Positions 49,213 through 60,957 of a DNA stretch of 64,000 nucleotides are shown here, piece after piece. Each line of letters begins with the position of its first letter. Position 1 is the first letter of the stretch. The stretch is from contig OZ024869.1 in the NCBI GenBank assembly GCA_964017185.1, positions 54,834,761-54,898,760 of the forward strand, read 5' to 3'. The translations under genes were made by a program, and so were the position numbers. A model generated the notes under the pieces. That model was not told the DNA's origin and searched no databases. It saw nothing but the letters and a program-made list of their open reading frames with translations. This DNA is from Rugalucina vietnamica. Lineage: Eukaryota; Mollusca; Bivalvia; Lucinida; Lucinidae.

Positions 49213-50180
49213 CGAGGGGTGATCGGAAAGTACGTATAAAATGTTCTCATTTCTTTAGTTTTCATCATTTCGAGATAAAATTTCATCAAAGTATGCAGCA
49301 ATATATATGCAGTTATTCCATTGCAACAACGCATGCATAATACGCACTCGTGCGTTGCAGCTGTTGTTATGGAAACACCGCCTAACGTTATGCGGCGCAG
49401 CGTAACGTCGAAGCTTTATTCTTTCAAAATACTTCTTAGTTCAAAGTATTGTCACACCCGTTTTGATTGCGTATGTCCAGATTTTATTTAATACTTATAA
49501 ACTACAAGGTGCACGGCTTATGTCTGTAAAGTTACGAGGATTTTTTATCGAATGGATTTGTCTCTAGGGTCTTGCAAATACCGACCCTGTCAAATAGACA
49601 AATTAAACTGTTAAGCTTTTCGACAATGTTGCATTTTCACGAAGTCATTTTTTAAAAGTATATAGGGATTTACTGCAATGTCGAAACATTTTTATTCTTG
49701 ACATGGTCTCTACTAGATATAGTTTATGCCAGTCTTTTTATCATTTCGTTAAACTTCGGCCAGAAAACAAGGTATTGAATTTAACTTAACAAAACGAGAT
49801 GGAAGTTCTAGCATATTTTACGCTAACCTGTTGAATTCAATTTCACCTTATTAGTAGATAAAGCACCAAAATGCCGTCTATGTTTTCGAAAAATGGTCAA
49901 CCAATGTTAGAAAATTATTTTTCATGAAAAACATGTCGACCAACTTTCCCAAACCCCAAAATACACTGACAAAGTCAACCCAGGGGTACAGGTGCGCCGG
50001 GTCACGTGAGGTGACGTCATTACGCTGTCTCGTGCATGAACGTCTGACGTCATTGTTTTAAAATAACAGTGGCATTCAATTACAAAAGGATCCATGTTTA
50101 TTCGTACAAAATTTCATATCAATCGGTTGACGCAAACTTATTTTACAGCATTTTTATACGTTCTTTCCGATCACCCCTCG
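49213..50180. mobile_element. Mariner-type non-autonomous element, 968 bp
   Basis: Terminal inverted repeats start CGAGGGGTGATCGGAAAG and extend about 30 bp. TA flanks both ends (49211-49212, 50181-50182). No transposase reading frame is visible inside. A lone end of the same family occurs at 23767. Confidence 0.8.
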
Positions 50181-50187
50181 TAATTTA

Positions 50188-50718
50188 CTCAGCGTCAATG
50201 AAAAGTTACCACCACTAAAATTTCTTTCACAAAATTAAATTTCATTCATGATTCTGGTCAATCGCAAATTGATTTAGTGACATTAAACAGTTCCACTAGA
50301 CATGGGGCTATGGTGCACGTTTTGTACGTGCAATTTGTGATTTTCGGAATTTGTGAGAACTAGAAAGCGATATTTTCACAAGTCGCCATGTCTTCTCACG
50401 CCTCTAGCACCCTCATTGTAAACGCCACCAAATTGGTTTAAATTTTTAATTGGCTTGTGAAATAGAGGACTTTACTTTTAGGAAGTACTCAAATTTTGCA
50501 TTTCTCCATACATTTCAATGGAAGCTTCTGACATGTGTCAAGGAGTACGTATAATCTATACGGCAGTGATGAGTAACGGTTTCGATAGCCATGATGAACG
50601 ACACTCTATGTCATAAAACTGAATGCTGAAGTATCAGTAGATATCTATTCAGAATGAATCAAACATTGCCATGTATTAATTGAACCCGATTTACTGGTAA
50701 CTTTTCATTGACGCTGAG
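50188..50718. mobile_element. Tc1/mariner-type MITE, 531 bp
   Basis: 24-bp inverted repeats CTCAGCGTCAATGAAAAGTT(ACCA) lie at both ends, flanked by TA (50186-50187 and 50719-50720). It begins seven bases after the end of the 49213-50180 element. It contains a stretch (about 50302-50380) that recurs just before the Harbinger-like element at 51985-52044. Confidence 0.8.
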
Positions 50719-50991
50719 TATACACTTGGCAAAAATGCCAACGCACTACTTTTAAAATTTGAATAACTTCACTTTCGTCAAAGATTTGACTTTGAAATTT
50801 GGTACACGATTGTCCCTTTCACATTTACACACACCTATTAGGTTATTTCACACAATTTTTCTCTCGGAATCGTAAAATAAGGAAATAATGAAAAACATGT
50901 TTTCTGCACGTGCTCCTTGTGGTGTGTAGTTTTTCTCATTCTGAAGCTTGTATTGGAAGCCTGGTTATGTATCGAATGGAAGTCAATAAAA

Positions 50992-51425
50992 ATGGTTCGT
51001 CTATCTGTTGAACAAATGGCTAATGCGATCGGTTTAGTTCAGGGGGTTACGTCTTTTACGCAGGTACGTTTAAAGCCAATGCAATATGGAAGTCTTACTT
51101 TCGTCGTTTTTTCTTTCTTAAACACAACCATTTGGTATTTTTTCGACTTTGAAAGGCAACCATTTTGTCAGAAACGGAAATTCGTTTTCACTTTCAGCCT
51201 GTCCGTCCGTCCGTTCACTCGTACAAAGACTCAGTTATAGCCCATAAAAGTGTTTTGTAATTTATGCAAATCCTCCAACCCGTCGCCAGATAGAGCAAGT
51301 GATGGTTGCTGAGTGGACTAACATTCCACAAAATGCAAAAAAGAAATCACATCCTATCTATGCGACAGCGCTTTTAGCAGTGGTACGAGCTAATGGGGGC
51401 ACACTAGATATGATTTTGTTTAGAT
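50992..51425 (+). pseudogene. Tc1/mariner transposase, internally deleted
   Basis: The N-terminal piece MVRLSVEQMANAIGLVQG (from 50992) is the helix-turn-helix start seen in Tc1/IS630-type transposases. About 230 bp further on, another frame reads MVAEWTNIPQNAKKKSHP and then AVVRANGGTLDM, the classical Tc1 C-terminal 'eeW..IPQ....l..s....ra.GG.T' tail. The whole DDE core is missing between them, so the element cannot be autonomous. A terminal-repeat-like sequence (GGCAAAAATGCCAACGCA) lies upstream near 50729. I could not find its partner downstream. Confidence 0.7.
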
Positions 51426-52046
51426 GAATTGAACTGAGAGATTCGAAGTTCAGCTTACATGCCCTTTTAGGAAACTCACTTAAGCAGTGGATTTCAATTA
51501 TTGATAAAATTCTCACTATCACACAACAAAATTGTTCTGTAAATCATTTTTATAACGTTATGTACGATTTCCCCTTACATTACACTACCGTTGTTATCAA
51601 TACGTTTTTCCAGACTTTTCGTATCATGGGTGTACTAACTAAAAGCTCAATAAATTTCGATAGAAATCACCGATCGCAAAGAACTTTCACCACATTGTTT
51701 CAAAATGATGTATCTTATCATGCAGCGAATTTTAACATTTTCGGTCGATTCATTTCTGAAATATTCTTAAAAACCTTACTAGGTGCGTTGGGAATTTGGT
51801 TAAGTATATAATGAAATGCACTGGTCAGCCTTATATTGTCAAGAGGCGTATTTAATGGCCTCCTCAGCTTATTTGGCAATTAAGCAAAGCTGGTAAATGT
51901 CTTTTTGCTTTGTGGTATAGTAAGTATTCATAGCACATAATTAGACCGCTGTACTTTCTCTAGCCTAGAAAATGGGGCAAAAGTGGGGCTATGGTGCACG
52001 TGATGCAATTTGTGTGAGAACTAGAAAGCGATATTTTTCACATATT

Positions 52047-52664
52047 AGAGAGGTTGAGAAAATAAACTTGTAACGTGTACGTGTACTTGTAGCTTTATTT
52101 ACCCGTACACGATCGTTTTGAGTGTAAAATCGTTTGAGAAAATCGAACGTGTACGTGTAGATTTCATAAAGTATATACAGCTGAATTTTTTATTGTTTAT
52201 ACATGTGTTGATATATGAAAGTAAATATGGATGATTTATTGTTAACCGGACTTTTAGACAACGATGATGAGTTAATTTTATTGTCACAAGTTTGTTCCGG
52301 CTCCGATGTGCCCTCTTTTGAAAAGGGTTTCGACCTAGACACCTACACGGAAGAGCAATCCAAAGCAAGTTTTAGGTTTTTCAGAAAGTACATACCTACA
52401 TACATATATGGTCACATGTACGTCGATTCGCCTTTGGTCAGATATACTTCGGTTGCACGTGCAAAACGATTTGGCAACGCTTCATCGAACTTCGATGGAA
52501 ACATATAAAGAAAACTTACAAGTCGCAAATTTATTTCATTCACAGCCTAACTGATTCTCAACGTGTAGCGAGTATTTTGAACTTGTAATAAATGACGAAG
52601 TTTGGGGATAAAACTGTTCTACACGTACACGTACAAGTTACAAGTTCATTTTCTCAACCTCTCT
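52047..52664 (+). mobile_element. Harbinger-like DNA transposon remnant with 46-bp terminal inverted repeats
   Basis: The ends are near-perfect inverted repeats beginning AGAGAGGTTGAGAAAAT and continuing through the GTGTACGTGTA motif. They are flanked by a 3-bp ATT duplication. Inside, an ORF at 52215-52508 starts MDDLLLTGLLDNDDELILLS and contains FDLDTYTEEQ and FRFFRK. I read this acidic N-terminus as that of a PIF/Harbinger-type transposase; no catalytic domain is left. The element abuts and probably truncates the DUF3504 remnant. Confidence 0.65.
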
Positions 52665-53417
52665 ATTATCTGAATACGAACGGCTACAAGTTCTCCATAA
52701 TGACAGATATTCAGTTCCGCCAATGCTGTGATAGGTCTCTCCACACCCAGGTCTATCACATACACAATGTGGCTTATATGTACTCTGCAGTTCGGTATGA
52801 GAACTGAAAAGGAAACCCACGATCTGTGCTGTGGTGATATTGACTTGAAGCAAGACGATGATGGCTCAGAGTACATTGTGTACACACAAGAACGACAAAC
52901 CAAAACGCGAACAGGATCAAACCCTAGAGATGTGCGTAAAACTAAACCACGGGCATATGTTGTTCCAGAAGAACCTGTGGCTGTGTATAAGAAATTTAGA
53001 AGTGTCCGTCCTGTTGAAACCCTGGATCCTGACAGTCCATTTTCCTGTCAATAATCTATTCTCATAAGCCTGGTAAACCTTGGTTCAATAAAACACCAAC
53101 AGGAATCAACAAAATCTATTCCATCATGAATGATATGAAGGCAGGAGCTGGACTTGAAAAATCTGACAAGCATCTCACTCTTTACAGGTGAAAATCATTT
53201 TCCACTTTCTTGGAACTATCTGTATTTTATTGTGTTCTTTATCAGGTTTCAAATTAATGCATGGCCAGCTGAATCAAGTATATACATGTATTCAAAATGA
53301 TGATTGCTGATAATAGCACAGCAAAACACCATTTTGTATCAACCAGCCAATACATTTGTTCCCTTTTCACCAACATGATAATAAAAATAATAATTTTAAA
53401 CAAACTGAGTGAATAAC

Positions 53418-53650
53418 TGAGGCTTTGTGTGAGAAAACCAACAATTTGGGTTTCCGACCAGGTCCGACACAAACCAGACTGTACAGCCACAGAAAATAGC
53501 TAGAGGTTTGAAATGTCAGACTTAGAAAGAAAAGGAATTGAACTATCCCTGGAGCTAAAACAAAGGCGCTGATCAGCAGTTACTGCGCAGCTGATTTGCG
53601 CCTTTGTTTTCGCATATTCAAATTGTTGGGTTTCTATTGCAGAGGCTGAA
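53418..53650. mobile_element. MITE family B, copy 3
   Basis: The internal block matches the other copies (GACACAAACCAG, GGAATTGAACTATCC, ATCAGCAGTTACTGCGCAGC). The outermost ends are degraded. It sits in the intron of the DUF3504 remnant. Confidence 0.65.
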
Positions 53651-53705
53651 TTTAATATCACTTTAATCTCTTGTTTATGTTTTTATTTGAAGCTTAACAT
53701 CCTAT

Positions 53706-53892
53706 TCAAAAGTTTTTCCGTCATATTGAGACGAAGCCACCACTACCACTGACTACCGTACTAAGTTATAAACCAGTACTTCAGAGAGCTTACGGTGTCT
53801 TGTTCAAAGTCACTACACAGTGCTTGTGGGGCTCAAGCCCAGGGCCACTAGCACTGGAGTCAGATACTCTACCACTGAGCCACCTCGCTCCC
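53706..53892 (-). repeat. tRNA-derived SINE
   Basis: The minus-strand head reads GGTGGCTCAGTGGTAGAG (a good box A), with box B-like GGGCTTGAGCCCC 30 bases on. A body follows that includes TTGAACAAGACACC, a conserved-core-like stretch of metazoan SINEs. It lies in the intron of the DUF3504 remnant. Confidence 0.6.
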
Positions 53893-54899
53893 TTATTTTA
53901 TTTTTTTTTTGACAAAAACTCTTCTTAGAAAAGAAAGTGTTCAATTGGGCTAGTTTTATTTTATTTTTTCTCCTTTTGCATCGTAAGAAAGCACTTGGTA
54001 CAAAAACTGACAGATGAGGGACTATCCCCAGATCAAATCATCCAAGTATCGGGGCATGGAAAGTACAGCCGCTAAAATTAGACTTTGTTGTGCCACTTAT
54101 GAATGGTACAAGTGTACTGTAGACAAGAAAACAGATATATTTAATTGAGATGCTCATTGATTGGTCAAAAAAAGTGTGGATTAACCAGATGTAAACTAAA
54201 ATTATACAATATGGTTTAATTTTCGTTATCTGATTTCATCATAGTTTTGTCTCCATAGGCTCTGTACTATGCTTATAGAAGTAAAGATAATTATGTTATA
54301 ATCCGGCCACCATCTTGAACGCCATCTTGAAAATACAAAATCGCTTAATGATGCAAAGGTGGCATCACTCGGATACTTCTAAGGCAATGTCTACTGAACA
54401 TGATTCAGTAAAGAAAAAAACTTTAGAACTCAACTCCAAGTCAAATTTGTTTTCTGACGTAGTAACAATACCAATTTGTATGACTACATAGAATCACAAA
54501 CAAATATCAATGCCCCTTAGGGACTTGACCTGTACATAAGTTATCTCAAGCCATATGGTGCAGTAACACCAAGCACAATAAGCAGGTGGATAAGGTAAGA
54601 TTTGAGTTTAGCAGGTAATGATGTGACTTAGTTTAAGAGTCACAGCGTACGGTGTAAGGAGTGCATCGGCTTATAAGGCAATGTTGTGCCATGTTCTGTA
54701 TTATGAAGGTTGTTGGTTGGTCAAAAGCAAAGACGTTTGCTGATTATTATGAAAATGCTGTGTTGTTGTAGATTTAATGTAGTATAAAGAATTATTATTT
54801 TTTATATTTTATTTTTGTTTCTTACACTGAAAACTTTTGGTTCTTGCTTTGAAGTCTCAAAGGACACTGTAGATGTGGTATGGCGTACATGTAATAAAT

Positions 54900-55233
54900 C
54901 CCCCAACCAAACAAGACTTACCTTAAGTTGATATTTGCTTGTGATTCTATGTAGTCATACTAACACACCGGAGGGCTCATAACCTACCCTTTAAAGCCCT
55001 CCCACTATTAATGTATGTGATATGTTAAAGAACTTTAAAGCATCAGAGTTGCAGAAAATGTTTTTAGTTGATTTTCGTTAATGTAAAACAAAATTCTTAT
55101 GTCCGTTTCTGTTGTTGTTACACTGATAATCAATGTCACGGTTAGTGCACATCTCATATGAGCCCCCGGTGTGTTAGTATGACTACATCGAACCACAACC
55201 AAACATCAACTCAAGTCTTGTTTGTTTGGGGTA
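54900..55233. mobile_element. MITE with 75-bp inverted arms
   Basis: Arms 54900-54977 and 55157-55233 share CCCAACCAAACAAGACTT, GTAGTCATACTAACACACCG and GGGCTCAT in inverted order. A further partial arm (TATGACTACATAGAATCACA) near 54480 is inverted relative to 54942-54962, suggesting a larger or duplicated element. Confidence 0.65.
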
Positions 55234-56590
55234 TTATGCCAAACAGTCGAGACGCATTGCTGCTTACAGGAAAATCCTGTTAGATAAAGCTTGAGACACA
55301 ATATAGTCAGACGAAAAGTCGCCGTTGTTTCACGATACTCTAGGTACACCCATTCTTTTGCCAGAAATAATCGACCCTTCTGAGAATTCCAACGCAAAAC
55401 GGTACATGTGTGAATCGTATTATCAAAACGTTCAGTTCGTCTTTTCATTTACCTCAGAATGTGCACCTTTTTGTTGTAAATTAATTAACCGAACGCAAAA
55501 AGAGACAGAAATTGCAGTGTAATTTAGCACAAAATCTGATGGACCGATTTTGGTCGACCTTTTAATGCCAACAGAATCTTATCTTTTGCCTCAAATTATA
55601 TTACTTAACCATCTGGTTGTTAATTCCGCATTACCTACAACATATAATCGAGGATCTCTCATATGTTTTTCGGATTGATATTGAAGACTATACGTCTATG
55701 CTAATTTCATGCTTCATTCTGCAAAGAGGTATTAATTGGGCCGCATCGTCGCAAAACAAACAACAACTGACCTCGCTTATTGCTGTCTACACTGTGTGAG
55801 TACAAGTTTTGTCATTTCTGTTCCGTTGAAAATATAGTGTTAGGAACATTGCGCATATAAACATAACTAAGGCATAGCGAATGCTCAGAGTGGTCCATTC
55901 TTCGCTACATGACCATTAACATTTTGTTGGAGGTGTTAGAAAACATGTTACGGTCCAAATTATGTTTCTTGCCAGTATTTGCCATACTTGAGGGTAGAAA
56001 AAAGTAAGGTAACACCTACATTCCATGAATCTTTCAATTGTTGTTCAATGTTTTGAAAAACAAATCATTTCTATTATGTTTTGCAATATTTACCAGACAG
56101 TAACGTCATGTGAACTAGGTAACACCGACGCGTCTCATTTTCCAAGAAATATTTTTAAATATAGATATATTTTCAATCCTTAGTGTACTCAGCGAGCTTT
56201 TATACGCAGAGTTCGTCACAAACTCGGGAAGCTGCTACCATACTTATATGGAGGGAGGGGTTACCAAAATCCATATCAACTGGTAAACACAAAACAAACC
56301 AGGTTGCCGCCCATCAATAACAAGAAGCGCATGTGTCTGCATGTAAAATGTCAATTGTGTGTGTTTTTAAGTTGCGGCTTAGCGTTCCAGTTAACAGCTA
56401 TGGTCATGTCGAGACCAGCCTCCATTTTATGGGACTTCTAAACAACATATAGATGTCATGACACTCAAACTGTGTTCAAACAAATACCGTCATCACCCGG
56501 GTAAACAAAAATGCGTATATGTATAGAAAGTTTGACACGAACCGCTTTTCCCAGGCAGTTTATAAATATTTGCCCTCAAAATTTACAAAA
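55234..56590. other. Nothing recognised
   Basis: Only a block near 56390-56490 loosely repeated at 35730 and 38945 was noticed. Confidence 0.5.
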
Positions 56591-57017
56591 TATACACTCG
56601 GTGAAAATGTTTTGGACCACCAACATTTTTTTTAAATATTGCCGAGTCATTTAGCATTCAAACACAAAATGACTAACAACACTTGAATCCTGATCAGAAT
56701 AAATAAGAATTTAATTCCGAAGTGTCATTGAGTTGTTGTCAGCAACATCTAAACTATACAGGGGGCCTAAAAAGAAACCCAAAAGGCCATTATGTGTGTA
56801 ACCACCATTTGTATGACCGCCATAACGGTCCATGTTCTTTGATGGGTTCAGAAGAGACCAGGAAAGTGTTTGCGAAAGTTTGGCCTTCAACACGCAGTTT
56901 TCGATAAAACAAAAAATATGGTATAGCGTTTTAAACACGTCAGTATATGTTAAAAACTAAGATTATTTGAGAAATTTTAAACTGTATCTGGTCCAAAACT
57001 GTTTTATTGAGTATATA
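56591..57017. mobile_element. Tc1/mariner-type MITE, about 427 bp
   Basis: The last 29 bases are the imperfect complement of the first 29: TATACACTCGGTGAAAATGT... and TATATACTCAATAAAACAGT..., both running into TTTTGGACCA. It is TA-flanked. No coding capacity. Confidence 0.7.
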
Positions 57018-57289
57018 AGAAAACTTCTGCAGTTGTCCATTTCCTGCCATTGACACAAACAAGAAGAGTTGTCAATTTATTTCTGAATATTGCTTGGTTA
57101 AATTCATAACTGAACTTAGCTGTAACCTGATTAACCCATTTATGGGTGTGAACCAGTCCAGGAGTAGAGGTTTTTGAAAATTGACAACCCTTGATTTGAA
57201 GGTATGGTCAATCAAATTTATCTACCTGAGCTACAGATGAACAAAGCCAATACCTCAGATACCGAAACCCCCTTTTTAGTTTTACATCT

Positions 57290-58001
57290 TTCTGTTTAAA
57301 TGGATTTGTTTCTTCTAAAATTTATGATAAGCGCGATGACTTTGATTTTGATACAGTAAATTTTCCGTTTTTGGATGGTGATGTTCCTCGTCGTGCTTCT
57401 TATATATTTCGCAACTTATTAGGTTTGCTAGAGTCTGCAACCATGTTTCGGACTTCAACGCTTGAAATAAATGTTTAACGGCAAAACTTCTCCAACAGGG
57501 CTTTCGGTATTATAAACTTCGAAAAACATTTTCTTAATTTTATCCTAGACACTATGAATTGAATTCCAAATATAATGTTTGGTTAAAGACGCTTTTACGT
57601 GAGGGTCTTTCGGCACCAGAATTTTATGGTGACTTCGTTTACAAACTTAAGACATTTATAGGAAGGAATGATTTTTCTTTTCAGTACAGAAAAATCTTTA
57701 CACGTTACAGACGTATATGTTATAACTTGAATGTAATGCGACAGTCTGCATGCTTATGTTTTAACCCAATCATGGTTGATAACTATGCTGCCTTCTTTAA
57801 TTGCACGACGGTGGGTCTGGCGTCAGACTCTATGATGGCCCCGACTTAAAGTCATTTATTTTAGTTGGTTGGGGCCAGAGCTTCTTGTATGTTGCTTGGC
57901 CAACCGGTGTTCAACTGGTGTTTTTGCTCCAGGTTTCAGTAAGTTATTCTTCGTCCAGGGATCTCCATCGTCGGACAGCTTACTGAATCTGTTTAGTCCT
58001 C

Positions 58002-58043
<42 letters not shown>

Positions 58044-58505
58044 TTCATTATGATGGTTATCATAATTCATTTGTTTGTCCTTGATGATTCATTGACTAGT
58101 TAGAGATTCACCACGAGGACCGAAGAACTAACTTAATGTTATGAACAAATGCAGAAGCTGAAGGTGAGGTTATGGCCATGTAAAATCGATTTAAGCCCGC
58201 CAGTTATTGTATATTACTGATCGTTCCATGGCGATACTTCTATGGGAGTTCTTATTGTTTCGTGTCTTGGTGTTGTTTTTTTTGTGCTGTTAGCACCGTA
58301 TGTGTGTTTCATATTTTTAGTTAAGTCTTGGTGGCTGAGTGGCCACCCATCGGGAAAATAGCTGCCCATTGGGCATACGATATATTTTCTTAGTATAAGT
58401 ACCTGATTGTTAATTTAGTTTTTTCCCACCTCGGTTTTTGGAGTGGGAATTTCTTTCTGATTGCGCCATCTTTCCTGATCGTTGCCTCGTTTTACCTTTA
58501 GTCAA
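57290..58505 (+). pseudogene. Retroelement copy with reverse-transcriptase polyprotein tail (longest copy)
   Basis: The plus strand reads through frameshifts and stops: KIYDKRDDFDFDTVNFPFLD, GDVPRRASY, then FARVCNHVSDFNA, LLQQGFRYYKLRKTF, then (57559-57850) NSKYNVWLKTLLREGLSAPE, FYGDFVYKL, RYRRICYNLNVMRQSACL and FNCTTVGLASDSMMAPT. I recognise this as the C-terminal end of a retroelement reverse-transcriptase polyprotein, possibly Penelope-like; the clade is uncertain. A roughly 650-bp 3' UTR follows. It carries a 41-bp T tract and ends in the family's terminal sequence CCTCGGTTTTTGGAGTGGGA ... TTTACCTTT. Truncated and broken; no active enzyme is encoded. Confidence 0.7.
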
Positions 58506-58900
58506 ACCACCTATGCATATATAAGCTAAGCTGTCTGCACGCGTGATGATATTTTAAGATTCATTGCATATTCGACGTTTTGGTTTGAGGGCATGTATTT
58601 GGTATTGATAATGCCTGCCAGTCCTTGGTAATTGCTTATCATTAAAATTGGCGAGAAAAAAAAAAAAAAAAAAAAAAAAACAGATGGAACCTGATCGAAA
58701 CTGGAATCTGCGCAATTCCAATAAAACAAAGTGAGAAATAACTATTTTAGTTTCTTACGTTCTTATTCCCCATTTTAACAAATCACACAGTCTTTTATAC
58801 CTGAATAACATATTCATTGAAGAAAAATAACTTGTACATGTACAAAATTAAAAGACAAAGTTTTTTATATTAATCAGTACGGCTTCAAATAAAACAAGAA

Positions 58901-59281
58901 TCACTGGAGAGAACATCTGCCAAAGTCGACCCCGAAGGAACTACCAAGAACACTGATACCAACTTTTCTCCCCAGCGTAAATCCGCAGCCCAGAGCTTCA
59001 ACTGTGAATGAATCATCTTTTATGCCGACTCCTGTATCAATCCCAACACCGAGGGTAAGGTCAAACACGGAGGCGCTGGCGTTAACGAGGTTCGCTGACA
59101 GCCCGATCCCCAGTCCTGCTTGGCTACCCCACGCCATGGCTTTGGTCTGAAGTACGTCGAGTGATACAGTTTCGATCCCACCTTTCTCCCCGACAACATG
59201 GAAGATTGATGCTGATGCCTCTGCGCTCACTTGCATAATTATTCCTTCGTCTTTGCCAGCTCCAGCGTTAATGTACAGAAC
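58901..59281 (-). CDS. CVNH protein, exon 2: Gly-rich C-terminal domain
   Basis: The minus-strand exon (acceptor TTTTATAG) joins in phase 0 to GGSK and adds 126 residues, ending at TGA 58901-58903. Total protein length is 269 aa. It begins VLYINAGAGKDEGIIMQVSA, then continues with alternating small and hydrophobic residues and many glycines (GLGIGLSANLVNASASVFDL, later TGVGIKDDSF and GRKVGISVLGSSFGVDFGRC). The pattern suggests a beta-rich domain, or an amphipathic repeat that packs or oligomerises. From memory, similar tails occur on other invertebrate CVNH proteins, but I know of no assigned function. The 1963-bp intron holds dispersed repeats but no further exon that I could recognise. Confidence 0.85.
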   Translation of the reverse strand, partial: VLYINAGAGKDEGIIMQVSAEASASIFHVVGEKGGIETVSLDVLQTKAMAWGSQAGLGIGLSANLVNASASVFDLTLGVGIDTGVGIKDDSFTVEALGCGFTLGRKVGISVLGSSFGVDFGRCSLQ

Positions 59282-59329
59282 CTATAAAACATCACATACA
59301 TGCACTTCAATTGGTTGTGGTGAAATCCA

Positions 59330-59475
59330 CTGCAGAAGTTGAGGTTAGGTACCAGATAAATCGATTTAAGTCCCATCCTCCCACCCCACTAGTTTTATAT
59401 AACTGACCTTCCATGGCGATACTTCTATTGTGGTTCTAACTGTTGACGTGTTGGTGCTAAATTTTTGTGTTGTTT
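59330..59475 (+). repeat. Retroelement UTR remnant in the CVNH intron
   Basis: CTGCAGAAGTTGAGGTTAGG through GTTTAAGTCCC and GGCGATACTTCTATTGTGGT match the 3'-UTR of the 57290 copy. Confidence 0.6.
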
Positions 59476-60789
59476 GTATCTTTGTAGGTTTTTATTTACT
59501 GATCAATATACGTTTTCCTACTATAATATTTCGAAAATATTGTGAGGTATTAAACACGCATTTCTACGCTTAACGAGCTACTCACTCTACTTAGCCGGCA
59601 GTTCTAGCGTTTTTTGTGTTTTGTTTTCGAAAGAAAGGCCAACTATTTTTTTAACTTCCATTCGACAAACAAAAAACTTTCTACTTCCATTCAAAGATTA
59701 CCAAAAGACATTCACCACGAGCACCACGTGCAGAAAACCAGTGTTCGCATGATCTTCTTATGACGTGATCATGTGATTATGTTTATTTGCATTACTCTAG
59801 TCATAATGCGTAAATGCTTGTCGAGTTCAAAAGTAAAAGGTTTTCGGAAGATTTCTTTTGTGAAATGCCAAAGAATTTTTCAAAATCTCGCGTTCCATGC
59901 ACTGAAATGACGTTTATTGCAGTCAAAAAATTAGTTTCTATTGTATCTAGGCATGTAATGTTTCTTGTAACTCAAACAGTGACTTCTTTAAAAATTGGAC
60001 AAAATCTTTGAATTTAATATAGAAAATAGGAAACCTTTTATAAGACCATGTTCCCCCCCCCCTTGCCCAACAAAAATATTTTGAACACAACTGTAATTTT
60101 GTAAATGACATTATATCCAACTGCCATGTTTGGGCAAAGGGGGGGGGAGGCTGTCAAAAAGCCCAAAAACCGATAAATGGGCTCAGGTCCATTATTTGTA
60201 ATTCACCAAGGCTACGGAAATGTACTGTATATGTATGTTCTACCTGAATGAACAGACTGACTGTCCTATTTTAAAAGGTATACACAAATGCATATAGATA
60301 TACTGTGCAAAATATGTATATCAGTATTTGATGGTTTATGTTTTACTTGAGATATGCCTCCGTGGGCTTAAAATCAAATGTCACCAGCATTACACAAAGA
60401 CTGGTTCTACCCTAATTTGATACATGCAAGCCATTGTCAGAAGAACTTCCCTAATGTCTTCAAAACATATGGAGTCACTGTTCAAAGTAAAAGTTGCTTA
60501 ATTTATTTTGCATATTATATTTAAGGTACCGGTTTTTGCATAAGTGATGAACAGTGCTGTTTACAGTTATAAATCTAATAAAGATGTTGTACCTGTTATT
60601 CGTGGATAAATAGTTTCTACCCAAAATTTTGGTTTAAAATAAGCATATTGTAGCATTTCCTTGATAATCTATTGCAAAAATAAGTTTTCTGACAAAATAT
60701 TTTTTTGAAAAAAATCTGACCCCCTCCCCCTTTGACACAGATTTATGCTGCATGTGTGTAACATCAAGAGGTTTCCACTATGTTGTTGC

Positions 60790-60957
60790 ATTGATCAAAT
60801 GTTGAATTTTAGGGAGAATGCAATATAATTTCTACACAAATCACACAGAAGCTGCCAGAAACACTCAAACTTTGGGCGGGAAACATATGAAATCTTCCGA
60901 AAACCTTTATAAAGAAACGTTTTAAGCTGATGCGTTGGCATTTTTGCCCAGTGAATA
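60790..60957 (+). repeat. Dispersed repeat, copy 2, with a Tc1-like end
   Basis: Matches 40020-40165, and ends TGCGTTGGCATTTTTGCC, the reverse complement of the terminal-repeat-like sequence near 50729. It lies in the CVNH intron. Confidence 0.5.

Larger units (their letters stand above)
52728..54075 (+). pseudogene. DUF3504 / KCTD1-like (Crypton-type tyrosine recombinase fold) remnant
   Basis: The plus-strand remnant has the family's box I region (FGMRTEKETHDLCCGDIDL), then ERQTKTRTG, NPRDVRKTKPRA and FRSVRPVETLDPDSPF. A frameshift near 53050 moves the reading frame. It continues as HKPGKPWFNKTPTGINKI up to LTLYR at a CAG|GTGAAA donor (53187). An AAG acceptor at 53987 restores R|KHLVQKLTDEG and then QIIQVSGHGKYSR before TAA. 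Box II normally reads NHSARK; here it is TLYRK, so its His is gone, and the terminal catalytic Tyr is past the stop. Such domains derive from Crypton-like recombinases and occur in domesticated animal proteins. The 5' part is missing: a Harbinger-like element ends 64 bp upstream. The intron contains MITE family B and a SINE. Confidence 0.75.

Noticed and set aside
50917-50991. N-terminal extension of the Tc1 frame
   Set aside because: Hydrophobic 25-residue lead precedes the conserved MVRLS start and is most likely terminal, non-coding element sequence.
53823-53892. Functional tRNA gene
   Set aside because: Box A and B are good but the anticodon arm and acceptor stem do not pair; it reads as a SINE head.
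57869-58084. Frame with a long poly-Phe run
   Set aside because: The Phe run is the T homopolymer of the retroelement UTR.
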